Source of the DNA: Pseudomonadota bacterium
GTDB lineage: Bacteria > Pseudomonadota > Alphaproteobacteria > Rhizobiales > Xanthobacteraceae
Assembly (NCBI GenBank): GCA_023387735.1
Contig: JAEWHP010000014.1
Location: 1-64,000 of the forward strand
DNA length: 64,000 nucleotides
Direction: 5' to 3'
Shown one piece after another: positions 51,289-59,307 of the stretch (its first letter is position 1; each line of letters begins with the position of its first letter). A model generated the notes under the pieces. It was not told the origin of the DNA. It searched no databases and saw only the letters and a list, made by a program, of their open reading frames with translations. The translations under genes were made by a program, and so were the position numbers.

Positions 51289-51656
51289 GCAGCTTTGTTC
51301 TGCCCGATCTTAATGAGGGACTCGGCAGGGATTCCGAGTCCCTCGTGTAATCGCCGAATCATGTTCAGCGTCAGCTCGCGCCGACGATTGAGCACTTCGT
51401 GAACGCGATTACGGCTGCCAATAAATGGGATGAGATCACGCGGCTCCAGTCCACTCTGCTCCATGTGATATCTGATCGCCTCTACTGGGTCCGGTAAATC
51501 GAGCCGATAATGCCTGCGTTCCCAGGCTTCAACCAGCGTCACTAACACGTCGAGCCGGTCTCCCTCGGGCGAATTGCGACGGGCACTCATCAATCCCTCA
51601 ATCTCCTTGAGAACCCGGCGATAGTCACGGTTGGATTTGATAGGTGCGATATCCAT
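51285..51656 (-). CDS. higA: HigA-type antitoxin (XRE-like helix-turn-helix)
   Basis: The product has 123 residues. The N-terminal part PIKSNRDYRRVLKEIEGLM and LDVLVTLVEAWERRHYRLDLPDPVEAIRYHMEQSGL is followed by the helix-turn-helix DLIPFIGSRNRVHEVLNRRRELTLNMIRRLHEGLGIPAESL. This is the HigA antitoxin layout. It follows the toxin gene, as is usual for higBA (toxin first). Its last codons overlap the end of thrS on the opposite strand by 4 bp. It should neutralise HigB and repress the operon. Confidence 0.88.
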   Translation of the reverse strand: MDIAPIKSNRDYRRVLKEIEGLMSARRNSPEGDRLDVLVTLVEAWERRHYRLDLPDPVEAIRYHMEQSGLEPRDLIPFIGSRNRVHEVLNRRRELTLNMIRRLHEGLGIPAESLIKIGQNKAA

Positions 51657-51666
51657 GGCTCAACTC

Positions 51667-51969
51667 TCAAATGCTCTGTGCGTCGATGGCATCGCACTGC
51701 CGATGCGTGCCGATAAACCTGATGTAGACGACGCGGTAGGGATAATTAATCCAAACCACGATACGGCATTTGTTTCCCGCGATATTGAAGACAGCTCGGC
51801 CATCCTTGAGAATACCGGCGCTGCGAATATCGCGCTTGAGGTCGGCCGGCTTTGACCAGTCCGCCTGCCTCACCTGCCGAAACCAAGCCATCACGGGCTC
51901 ACGAGCATCGGCGACACTCTCGCCACGGCCGAGAAAGACCTTGATCGTGCTCAGCGCTATCACTCTCAC
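51667..51969 (-). CDS. higB: HigB-type mRNA interferase toxin
   Basis: The product has 100 residues from GTG 51969 (MRVIALSTIKVF). RelE/HigB family features include PVMAWFRQVRQADWSKPADLKRDIRSAGILKDGRAVFNIAGNKCRIVVWINYPYRVVYIRFIGTH, with the conserved YRVVYIRFIGTH end. It would cut mRNA on the ribosome. The frame continues upstream to 52077, but that part contains the palindrome and has no family match. HigA follows by 10 bp, giving the typical toxin-antitoxin order. Confidence 0.85.
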   Translation of the reverse strand: MRVIALSTIKVFLGRGESVADAREPVMAWFRQVRQADWSKPADLKRDIRSAGILKDGRAVFNIAGNKCRIVVWINYPYRVVYIRFIGTHRQCDAIDAQSI

Positions 51970-51986
51970 CGGGATAGCGTACCATA

Positions 51987-52001
51987 GTCCCACAGTGGGA
52001 C
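51987..52001. promoter_or_regulatory. perfect palindrome GTCCCAC-A-GTGGGAC, probable higBA operator
   Basis: A 7-1-7 perfect inverted repeat lies 18 bp upstream of the higB GTG on the minus strand, where HigA-type repressors usually bind. The assignment is by position and symmetry only. Confidence 0.5.
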
Positions 52002-52165
52002 CAAGAGCGAATTTGATCAGCAAGAGCGTCTGACGGGCTGGTGGGGTTGGTACGTCAGGAGCCGCCAGCCAACTCAAAATCGATCTAAAGAGGGTTTCGC
52101 CGGCTTCGTCGCGGCCCTATCTCCGTGGTAGGTAATCCATCTCCAGCCCGAAGAAAGCGACCGCT

Positions 52166-52729
52166 GTGCCCGACGCCCTTGAACTCCTGAAACTCCGCCG
52201 TTCCATAAAGCCGCGCGAGATGAGCGGCCCCGGCCCCTCTGCGAGCGAACTCGAAACCATCCTGACCATCGGGTCACGGGTGCCGGACCATGGCAAGCTG
52301 ACGCCGTGGCGCTTCATCGTGTTCGAGGGCGAGGCGCGCGCGCGCGCCGGCGACATCATCGCGCAGGTCTTTGCGAAGAAGAACCCATCCGCGCCTGCCG
52401 CAGATATCGAGGTCGAAAAGCGCCGGCTGATGGACGCGCCGCTGGTGATTGCCGTCGTCAGTTTCACTAGGCCGCACCCCAAGGTGCCGGCGTGGGAACA
52501 GGAACTGTCCGCCGGCGCCAGCGCGATGAACATCGTCACTGCGGCGACCGCGCTCGGCTATGGCGCCAACTGGCTCACCGGCTGGTTCGCGTTCGACCGC
52601 GACGTGCTGGATGGATTCGGGTTGAAGGCGGACGAAAAGCTTGCCGGATTCATTCATATCGGCACGCCGGCCAAGCCCGCCGAGGACCGCCCGCGCCCGG
52701 CGCTGTCCGATATCGTGACGCGGTTTTAG
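52166..52729 (+). CDS. nitroreductase-family flavoprotein
   Basis: The product has 187 residues. LRRSIKPREM and ETILTIGSRVPDHGKLTPWRFIVFEG give the FMN-binding Arg/Ser and the usual PxHGxxxPW element; AGASAMNIVTAATALGYGANWLTGWFAF is the second FMN region. It is close to the YdjA-like small nitroreductases. These reduce nitro compounds, quinones or enones with NAD(P)H. The GTG start at 52166 is used; the upstream SD is weak. It stands alone on the plus strand. Confidence 0.88.
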   Translation: MPDALELLKLRRSIKPREMSGPGPSASELETILTIGSRVPDHGKLTPWRFIVFEGEARARAGDIIAQVFAKKNPSAPAADIEVEKRRLMDAPLVIAVVSFTRPHPKVPAWEQELSAGASAMNIVTAATALGYGANWLTGWFAFDRDVLDGFGLKADEKLAGFIHIGTPAKPAEDRPRPALSDIVTRF

Positions 52730-52793
52730 ACCCGGGTTGGCATTCGCTGTTTGCGACTTCAGACAGCTCTCTCCATCGCCATTCAACGACGCT

Positions 52794-52825
52794 GCCCGGC
52801 ACAGAACTCTCGTTCTGCGCCGGGC
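52794..52825. terminator. hairpin between the nitroreductase and the matrixin genes
   Basis: GCCCGGC and GCCGGGC flank a second paired region (CAGAA / TTCTG) around a CTCTCG loop. It lies between two convergent genes and lacks a clear T-run on either side, so it may act weakly in both directions. Confidence 0.5.
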
Positions 52826-52866
52826 ATTGTCGCGTCGTCACGACATGACGACCATCGCGCGCACGA

Positions 52867-53694
52867 TCAACCCCACAGATGTTGGTCGAAATACTGGTGC
52901 ACTACCTCGCTCAGTTCGGCGAACTGCGCGCTTTGCAAATCAGCGCCCGATGCGGCGGCTGCATCGCTGTGGTCACCCTGGATCGAATTCAGCAGGGATG
53001 CGAGATCGGCGAAGCGGCCGCCAAGATCGCCGCCGAAGCCAAGGAGCGCGCCGATATCGCCGATACCTGCACCGGCGCCCGTGGCGCCGTCGCCCGCAGC
53101 GGTCTGAGTTCCGCCACAGCTGCCAGCACCGCCATTGCCCGCACCGGTGCCGTCATCGGGCGTGACGGTGTCCGGCGGCGTCGTCTCCGTGCCCGCATCC
53201 GCCATATCAGTGGTGTTGGCGCCATAAAGCGCCACGATGCCGTCGATGTCGGATTGCGACAAACCGGTGAGATCGAAATTGGCGGTCGAGTTCATCACCG
53301 CGGGATCGTCGTCGAAGTGACCCAGTCCAATCGCATGCCCGATTTCGTGGGTCGCGACGAGGGTCAACTCCGAGCCGCTCAGATTGTCGGCGCTATCGAA
53401 CTCGATGTCGGCATTCTGAAGCTGGCCCCCTGAAAAACTGTAGCTCGCGACCCCCAGTACGTTGCTGGCGCCATCGATCGCCCCCTCTGAGAAATCGATG
53501 TCAGAAACGGCCGTGGACGAGACTTGCTCGAATTGAATATTGGCGACCTCCGACCATTCAGCGAATGCAGCATTGATGGATTGCAGGTCCGCCTGCGAGA
53601 TACTGTCATCGACGGCCCAGGTGACCGTCCCACCCGCAGTGCCCAGTTCGGGTGACCCCCATTTCGCGCCCACGAGGCTGAAATCGTCCGCCAT
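52867..53694 (-). CDS. matrixin (M10A)-type metalloprotease
   Basis: The product has 275 residues from ATG 53694, which GAAGGAG precedes by 6 bp. The catalytic domain (about 10-150) ends with H116-E-I-G-H120-A-I-G-L-G-H126 (HExxHxxGxxH zinc site) and the Met-turn AVM134NST. About 170-235 is Gly/Ala/Thr-rich. There is no N-terminal signal peptide and no prodomain with a Cys switch; such proteins may leave the cell by type I secretion, whose signal would be C-terminal. No inhibitor or secretion gene is adjacent. Confidence 0.9.
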   Translation of the reverse strand: MADDFSLVGAKWGSPELGTAGGTVTWAVDDSISQADLQSINAAFAEWSEVANIQFEQVSSTAVSDIDFSEGAIDGASNVLGVASYSFSGGQLQNADIEFDSADNLSGSELTLVATHEIGHAIGLGHFDDDPAVMNSTANFDLTGLSQSDIDGIVALYGANTTDMADAGTETTPPDTVTPDDGTGAGNGGAGSCGGTQTAAGDGATGAGAGIGDIGALLGFGGDLGGRFADLASLLNSIQGDHSDAAAASGADLQSAQFAELSEVVHQYFDQHLWG

Positions 53695-53992
53695 GCTGTC
53701 TCCTTCGCTGTTGATGTAGTTCAAGATCGCAGTGTCGGAGACCTAAGCTGTCTGGTTGACGAGAGTGAGGCTCCCGTTGGCAAGAGTGGGGCGATACGAA
53801 GCTCATTGAATGATAGGCAATACGCGACGAGCCGACGCAGCTTTGCAAGATCGAGCAACGATGGCCCATGCGGAATCGCGACCAACGAGGCCGAAGCCGC
53901 GCTTCGATTCATTGCGACCTGATCAGCCGAACAGCAAGAGCTGTGCTGTTCTACGCGCAGGTAAACCCGGCCTCGTCTGAACTCGCGACGAC

Positions 53993-54340
53993 TTACGCCG
54001 CCTGCGAGACCCACGCACCAAAACGAGCCAGCAATTCCGCGATCTCCGATGCAGGCCTGGCCGCGCTGAACGGAAAGCCCTGCACTTCGTTGCAGCCTTC
54101 GGCGCGCAGCCAGTCGAGTTGGTCGGCGGTCTCGACGCCTTCAGCCGTGGTCGTGATGTTGAGGCTTCGGCCAAGCCCGGAGATCGCCCGCACGATCGCC
54201 ACGCAGTCCGAGCGCTCCACCAGATCCTTCACGAACGAACGGTCGATCTTGATCTTGTCGAACGGGAAGCTGCGGAGATAGCTGAGGCTGGAGTAGCCGG
54301 TGCCGAAATCGTCCATCGAGATGCTGACGCCGAGCTGCGA
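53993..54340 (-). pseudogene. truncated EAL-domain gene (C-terminal part only)
   Basis: From LGVSISMDDFGTGYSSLSYLRSFPFDKIKIDRSFV to TAEGVETADQLDWLRAEGCNEVQGFPFS this is the last third of a cyclic-di-GMP phosphodiesterase EAL domain, starting at the DDFGTG motif and including the EGVE loop; the EAL signature and all upstream sequence are absent. Sequence upstream of about 54340 does not continue the family. Just upstream lies the (GA)25 tract. It cannot make a working enzyme. Confidence 0.85.
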
Positions 54341-54440
54341 AACTGTACCGGCGGCAATTATGACAGTAATAAGCGGCGCGATGGTTAGTGCGCGTTAGAG
54401 ACCATGACAGCCGAAACAATCATTCGGAGAAATTGGGAAC

Positions 54441-54495
<55 letters not shown>

Positions 54496-54517
54496 GCTGC
54501 TCGACGGAGATGTCGTA

Positions 54518-55597
54518 TCAGCGCGCGATCACCTCGACCTCGCCGTCGACGCCGTTGACGACGTTGAACGGACGCTCGAACACCTTGCCTTCGTTCTTGG
54601 CGATGGCGCGGTATTCGCCTTCCGACAGCACCACGCGCGGAAACGCGCCGATCGATTCCTTGATGACGTCGCCGCCCGGCGTGATGACGGACCACGCGGT
54701 GTTGGCGAGCGCCTCGCCACCCCTGTCGCTGACGAGCTTGAGCGTGATTACCGCGGCACGATGGCTGACGGTGACGTCGGTCAGCTTGCCGGCCTGCACG
54801 CGGATATCGGAGCGCACCACGGAATTGGCGTCGCCATAGTTGGAGATGATGTAGTAGGTCCCTTCCGGCAGCATCGCCACGTCGCCGGCGGCAAGGCTCG
54901 GCAACATCGGGGAGCGCTCGGTGCCGCCCTCGAACTGGCTGCCCTTGTAGAGCGCGAACGAAATCTGGTTCGGCGGAATCTTGCTGGTGCCGACCCGGCC
55001 CTCGATGCGCAGGCCACCCGCCGGGAGCACGAATGCTTCGCGATCGGTGTCGGATTTCAGACTGACCGCCCGCACCGCACTGACGAGGCCAAGCGCGACG
55101 TGGACGACGTAATTGCCGGGCGGCAGCACGATGTTCGGGGTCGCGCCGCGCTCCTCGCGGACCAGCTTGAAAGTGCCGGTATCGTCGGGCTTGTCGGTGA
55201 ACACCCGCCACACCAACCCGCCATTGATGACAGGCAGGTCCTTGCCGTAGCGCGCCGTCAGCGCCAGCACCGCCTGGTTCGAACCTGGCGTGCCCGGTGC
55301 AGGTGCCGCGGCCGGCGGAACCGTAGCGATCGACGGCGGCACGGTGGTCGGCTGGTTCAACGGCGCGGGAAAGGCTGGATTTGCGGCAGGCCCGGAGGGC
55401 GGCGCCAGATTAAGCGCGGGACCGCTTGGAGCATCCGGCACCAGGCCGGGCGGCACCGGCGGCGGCCGGTCCTGGAACATCTGCGCGAAGGCCGGGACAG
55501 GCTGCAGCGAGAGCGCCACGGCAAGCGCCAGCGCCGGGAAAGACCTGCCGGCCCGCCCGTGTTCCCCGAAACCATTGCCCCTTGGAGTCATGGCCAT
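54518..55597 (-). CDS. exported Pro-rich protein, function unknown
   Basis: The product has 359 residues. A signal peptide (about 1-42, with ALALAVALSLQPVPAFAQ) leads to a Pro/Ala/Gly-rich linker (about 45-115). The C-terminal 230 residues are beta-rich with repeated IVLPPGNYVVHVALG and AMLPEGTYYIISNYG-like units, resembling carboxypeptidase-regulatory/DUF4198-type Ig folds. ATG 55597 was chosen; 55591 is an alternative. Function unknown. Confidence 0.72.
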   Translation of the reverse strand: MAMTPRGNGFGEHGRAGRSFPALALAVALSLQPVPAFAQMFQDRPPPVPPGLVPDAPSGPALNLAPPSGPAANPAFPAPLNQPTTVPPSIATVPPAAAPAPGTPGSNQAVLALTARYGKDLPVINGGLVWRVFTDKPDDTGTFKLVREERGATPNIVLPPGNYVVHVALGLVSAVRAVSLKSDTDREAFVLPAGGLRIEGRVGTSKIPPNQISFALYKGSQFEGGTERSPMLPSLAAGDVAMLPEGTYYIISNYGDANSVVRSDIRVQAGKLTDVTVSHRAAVITLKLVSDRGGEALANTAWSVITPGGDVIKESIGAFPRVVLSEGEYRAIAKNEGKVFERPFNVVNGVDGEVEVIAR

Positions 55598-55823
55598 GCT
55601 TTTCACCGAAAACGCGGCAAATTCAAGCCTCGGATGGCAGGTTCGGGGCGGGCACGAAGGGAACCTGTGGGAACACCACAGTTGATCCTGCGGTCTCACC
55701 CCCGTCATAATCTCCCTGCCTGGCTCGCATGCGCCCATCATAAACCATGCATGCGGAATGGCAGGAACAATTCTGGCGCGGCCGCGCCGCGCCGATTATC
55801 CTTAGTGCGGCAGGAGAGTTTGC

Positions 55824-56879
55824 GTGTTGGATAGCTGGATGGGCCGTGGCCAAAAGGGCTCCGACGCCCCCGACAAAGTAGGGCTCGGTAGCATCCGCCG
55901 GCCGGTCATCGGGCTTGCACTCGGCGGCGGCGCGGCACGCGGCTTTGCCCATATCGGCATCATCCGGACGCTTGTAGCCCACGGCATCGTTCCCAACGTC
56001 GTGGTCGGAACGTCGATCGGCGCCGTGGTCGGCGGCGCCTACGCCTCCGGACATCTCGACGCGGTCGAGGAATGGGCGCGCAGCCTGCAGCCGCGAAATA
56101 TCCTCTCCTATCTCGACATAAGGCTGAACGGCTCCGGGCTGATCGGCGGCACCAAGCTTGCGGCCGAAATCGAGGCTTCGATGGGCCAGACCCTGATCGA
56201 AGACCTGCCGATCAAATATGCCACTGTTGCGACCGAAGTCCGCACCGGCCACGAGATCTGGCTGACGCATGGCCCGATGGTGGATGCGATGCGCGCCTCC
56301 TACGCCCTGCCCGGGATATTCTCGCCGGTGCTGATCGGCGACCGCTGGCTGGTCGATGGCGCCCTGGTCAATCCGGTGCCGGTGTCGGCGGCGCGCGCCA
56401 TGGGCGCCGAGATCGTGATCGCCGCCAACCTCTCCAGCGACGTCTTTACGCATTCCACCACGGTCTACGCCCATGGCCCATCCGCCAATGCGGCGGCGCC
56501 GGTCGTGCCGGAAACAGTGCCCGAACCCGAGCCGCGGAAACGGGGCATCGGCAAGTTCTTCTCCGCCGAGCGCACGGTGAAACGCGAGTTCTTCGGCAGT
56601 GGCGGCCGTCCGGGCATTTCGTCGGTGATGGTCGACGCCTTCAACATCATGCAGGACCGTATCACCCGCGCGCGGCTGGCCGGCGATCCGCCAGACCTGT
56701 TGATCTCGCCCCGCGTCGGGAAAATCGGCTGGTTCGATTTTCATCGCGCCGACGAACTCATCGCGCACGGCACGCGCGCCGCCGAGCGCGCGATCGAATC
56801 GATCCAGGAGGCGATTCACATCCTGGCGCCAGGCCCGAGCGAAACCGGCAAGCTTGCGGAAAAGACCGAGAAGGAATGA
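55824..56879 (+). CDS. patatin-like phospholipase (RssA type)
   Basis: The product has 351 residues with GTG start; CAGGAG lies 7 bp upstream. GGGAARG (34-40, oxyanion hole), GTS64IG (nucleophile Ser64) and VDGALVNPVP (catalytic Asp) make a complete Ser-Asp patatin site. The C-terminal 130 residues are less conserved. It is a probable lysophospholipase or acylhydrolase of membrane lipids. The next gene is on the opposite strand and starts within 1 bp of its stop. Confidence 0.9.
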   Translation: MLDSWMGRGQKGSDAPDKVGLGSIRRPVIGLALGGGAARGFAHIGIIRTLVAHGIVPNVVVGTSIGAVVGGAYASGHLDAVEEWARSLQPRNILSYLDIRLNGSGLIGGTKLAAEIEASMGQTLIEDLPIKYATVATEVRTGHEIWLTHGPMVDAMRASYALPGIFSPVLIGDRWLVDGALVNPVPVSAARAMGAEIVIAANLSSDVFTHSTTVYAHGPSANAAAPVVPETVPEPEPRKRGIGKFFSAERTVKREFFGSGGRPGISSVMVDAFNIMQDRITRARLAGDPPDLLISPRVGKIGWFDFHRADELIAHGTRAAERAIESIQEAIHILAPGPSETGKLAEKTEKE

Positions 56880-57308
56880 TCAGGCGGTCTTGATATAATC
56901 GCGCAGCGCTTCCTGTTCGTTCTCGAATTCCCTCACCCGCCACTTGACGACGTCGCCGATCGAAATCAGGCCGACGACCATGCCCTCCTCGATCACGGGC
57001 AGATGCCGGAATTTTCCGAGCGTCATCATCTCCATGATACCGGCCACCGTATCGGACTGCCGGCAGCTCACGACCTTGCGCGTCATGACAGCGCTCACCG
57101 GTTCCTCGAGCACCCGCGCGCCGCGCTCGCCCAGCACGCGCACGATGTCGCGCTCGGAAAGGATGCCTTCGACCCGGCCGTGGTTCATCACAAGCACGGC
57201 GCCGATCTTGCGTTCCGCCAGCAGCCTGATCGCAGCCGACATTTTGGCATCGGGCTCGACGCTTAAAATGTTGTGGCCCTTGGTATCGAGAATCGCACGT
57301 ACCGTCAT
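56880..57308 (-). CDS. tandem CBS-domain protein
   Basis: The product has 142 residues. Two CBS domains: about 5-65 (ILDTKGHNILSVEPDAKMSAAIRLLAERKIGAVLVMNHGRVEGILSERDIV) and about 75-135 (VSAVMTRKVVSCRQSDTVAGIMEMMTLGKFRHLPVIEEGMVVGLISIGDVV). Such free-standing pairs bind adenosine nucleotides. AGGGAGACGACA precedes ATG 57308. Partner unknown. It is convergent with the patatin gene. Confidence 0.9.
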   Translation of the reverse strand: MTVRAILDTKGHNILSVEPDAKMSAAIRLLAERKIGAVLVMNHGRVEGILSERDIVRVLGERGARVLEEPVSAVMTRKVVSCRQSDTVAGIMEMMTLGKFRHLPVIEEGMVVGLISIGDVVKWRVREFENEQEALRDYIKTA

Positions 57309-57503
57309 TGTCGTCTCCCTGAATCCGCTCGCGCCCCCCCAAAGAGCCCGGCCCATCCACGAGTCTTCAATCAACAGTTTCCCAACCGGCCTTGTTGCAG
57401 GCACCGGCGGCAGCGCGGCTTGTCATGCACCGCCAGCAGGCTTCCACTTGCGCTACAACTTGCATGGATGATGAATGAAATCGACCTTCGCCGCAAGCGG
57501 CGA

Positions 57504-58289
57504 TCAGACGCGGCCTGCGTCGTCAGGCGATGAAGCATCCGCTGCATGCTGCAATGCCCGCGGTACCGGATCGAAGAGTGCAAACAATATCAAGCCGGCA
57601 AGAAATCCGCCGATATGCGCCTGCCAGGCGACGCTGGCGCCGTCCGAACCGATCGCAATCGATCCGAGGCCGAAGATAATGTTGACGCCGAACCAGACGG
57701 CAAGAAATCCCAGCACGCGCGTGTTGCGCAAGGCGTGGCCAAGCGACAGCGCGGGAACCCTGGCCGCGGCATCCGCATCGCCCCGATTGAACGAAAGGAA
57801 GCTTCCTCTCACGAATGCGAAGCGAATCGCCGCCGCCATCGTGCCCGACACCGACGCCGAGGCGCCGATCATCGGCGCGATCGCGTGTTCATGGGTGACG
57901 AGATGCGCCAGCGCGCCGGCCGCGGCCGTCACCGCCATGAAGACGTAGAATCTGACCGGGCCAAACCGGCGCGCCAGCGCGCTGCCGAACGGCAACAGCC
58001 ACAGCACGTTGAAACCGATATGGCTGAGATTGGCGTGCAGCAGCGAATAGGTGACGAAAGTCCAGACCTTGGCGCCCGCCCCGCCGGGAAAGGTAATGTC
58101 GAGCAGCGTGGAATCGTAGCGCTTCGGAATGAAACCGAACACGTCGATGGTCCAGTTCTCCAGCTCCGGCGACAGCAGCACGCGCAAATGGATCACTGAG
58201 ATCAGCGCGATATAGGCCGTCAACGCGCCAGGCAGCGTCAGGATCGGCTCGCGCGAGGTTTCGCCGGGGTATTGAGGATAGGATTCCAA
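57504..58289 (-). CDS. rhomboid-family intramembrane serine protease
   Basis: The product has 261 residues with a TTG start at 58289; the frame is open to 58499 but without homology and across a terminator hairpin. Six transmembrane segments carry the family marks: LLHANLSHIGFNVLWLLPFG, GASASVSGTMAA with the nucleophile Ser in the GxS region, and WQAHIGGFLAGLILF with the catalytic His. It cleaves membrane-protein substrates. A strong terminator-like hairpin sits 85 bp upstream of the start, which may attenuate it. Confidence 0.87.
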   Translation of the reverse strand: MESYPQYPGETSREPILTLPGALTAYIALISVIHLRVLLSPELENWTIDVFGFIPKRYDSTLLDITFPGGAGAKVWTFVTYSLLHANLSHIGFNVLWLLPFGSALARRFGPVRFYVFMAVTAAAGALAHLVTHEHAIAPMIGASASVSGTMAAAIRFAFVRGSFLSFNRGDADAAARVPALSLGHALRNTRVLGFLAVWFGVNIIFGLGSIAIGSDGASVAWQAHIGGFLAGLILFALFDPVPRALQHAADASSPDDAGRV

Positions 58290-58372
58290 GGGGACCGGAC
58301 CTTGCAAGGCAGCGTTGGGACAGCTTGGCCCAGATAGGCGGCTTTGCCCGCCCCGTGCAAGTGCACAATCGC

Positions 58373-58409
58373 CAAAGAAAAAGGGAGGACGCTGAGAACG
58401 TCCTCCCTT
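58373..58409 (-). terminator. strong intrinsic terminator upstream of the rhomboid gene
   Basis: Read on the minus strand, AAGGGAGGACG-TTCTCAG-CGTCCTCCCTT is followed by TTTCTTT. No protein gene ends just before it on this strand. Either a short RNA ends here, or it is an attenuator in the leader of the rhomboid gene. Confidence 0.8.
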
Positions 58410-58580
58410 GTCTCGCCGGTCTTTTCGCGCCGGAGCCGGGATCACATCCCCACCCCTCCCGCGCGATGACCAAACTGTTCGACGCCACCTGTGTACCAAC
58501 CTCGCCGGACAAGCCGGCGCTGCCTGATGGATCTCACTCTACACCCCGCGCCGCCATCGCCAATCCCATAGTTAATTTAA
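58410..58580 (-). ncRNA. possible small RNA or leader RNA upstream of the rhomboid gene
   Basis: On the minus strand a promoter-like pair (TTGCGT, 18-bp gap, TATGGG, about 58595-58565) would start transcription near 58555, and the strong terminator above would stop it near 58375, giving an RNA of about 175 nt. It contains an internal hairpin (GCCGGCTTGTCCGGC) and a G-rich GGGAGGGGTGGGGA stretch. No protein frame in it looks real. Not proven. Confidence 0.4.
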
Positions 58581-58587
58581 CCTTAAC
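58572..58587. promoter_or_regulatory. CtrA-type box TTAA-N7-TTAAC between the PAS and rhomboid genes
   Basis: TTAA-TTTAACC-TTAAC is an exact match on the plus strand and also reads TTAA-GGTTAAA-TTAAC on the minus strand. It overlaps the -35 region proposed for the leftward RNA and is 147 bp upstream of the PAS gene. Confidence 0.55.
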
Positions 58588-58733
58588 GACGCAAAGCCGT
58601 GCCCGCCGTGGCCAAAACGCGTCGTCGGGCATGGACGCTGCAAAGACCCTCCTGCACAACGAACATGGGGCGGCGTGTGCACGAAAGCGGGACAGATGTG
58701 TCCTGCGAAGGCCCGCCGGAGACGAGGACCGAG

Positions 58734-59288
58734 ATGAAACACCCATCCTGTCGCGAGTTCTTCGCCTATTGGGATGCCAAGCGCGGCGATGCGCGGGCGC
58801 CCGACCGCAGCGAGATCCAGCCTGATGCCGTGCGTGACCTGCTCAGCGACATCTTCGTACTGTCCTACGACAACCAGGCCGGCTACCCGTTTCGCGTTGC
58901 CGGTACCCGGGTCGGCGCCCTGCTCGGCCGCGACCTGAAGGACGCCAGCTTCTCGGCCCTGTTTGCGCCGGACAGCCGCCGCGAGATCGAGGAACTCATA
59001 AGCTACGTCGCCGAGGAAATGCTGGCGGCGATCGCCGGCCTCACCGCGACCGCCGAAGACGGCACCACAGCGCATCTCGAATTGCTGCTGCTGCCGTTCA
59101 ACAACCGCGCACATGCCCCGATCAGCCTGACCGGCGTGCTGGCGCCGTTCGAAAGCGATCTCGGCGCCATCAGGGATTTCCAGGTGACGTCCTGGCGTTA
59201 CCTGCACCGGCCGCAAAAGCTGGTTCCGCGCGCCCTGCGCAAGCTTGCGATCGCGCGCGGCTTCATGGTGTATGAGGGCTTGCGGTAG
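58734..59288 (+). CDS. PAS_5-type sensory domain protein
   Basis: The product has 184 residues. It matches the small alphaproteobacterial PAS_5 family: CREFFAYWDAKRGDARAPDRSEIQP, RDLLSDIFVLSYDNQAGYPFRVAGTRVGALLGRDLKDASFSALFAPDSRREI and LLLLPFNNRAHAPISLTGVLAPFE. No output domain follows. It probably interacts with partner signalling proteins. GAGGACC lies before ATG 58734. A CtrA-type box is upstream. Confidence 0.85.
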   Translation: MKHPSCREFFAYWDAKRGDARAPDRSEIQPDAVRDLLSDIFVLSYDNQAGYPFRVAGTRVGALLGRDLKDASFSALFAPDSRREIEELISYVAEEMLAAIAGLTATAEDGTTAHLELLLLPFNNRAHAPISLTGVLAPFESDLGAIRDFQVTSWRYLHRPQKLVPRALRKLAIARGFMVYEGLR

Positions 59289-59307
59289 TCACCGGAGACC
59301 GGCTGCA

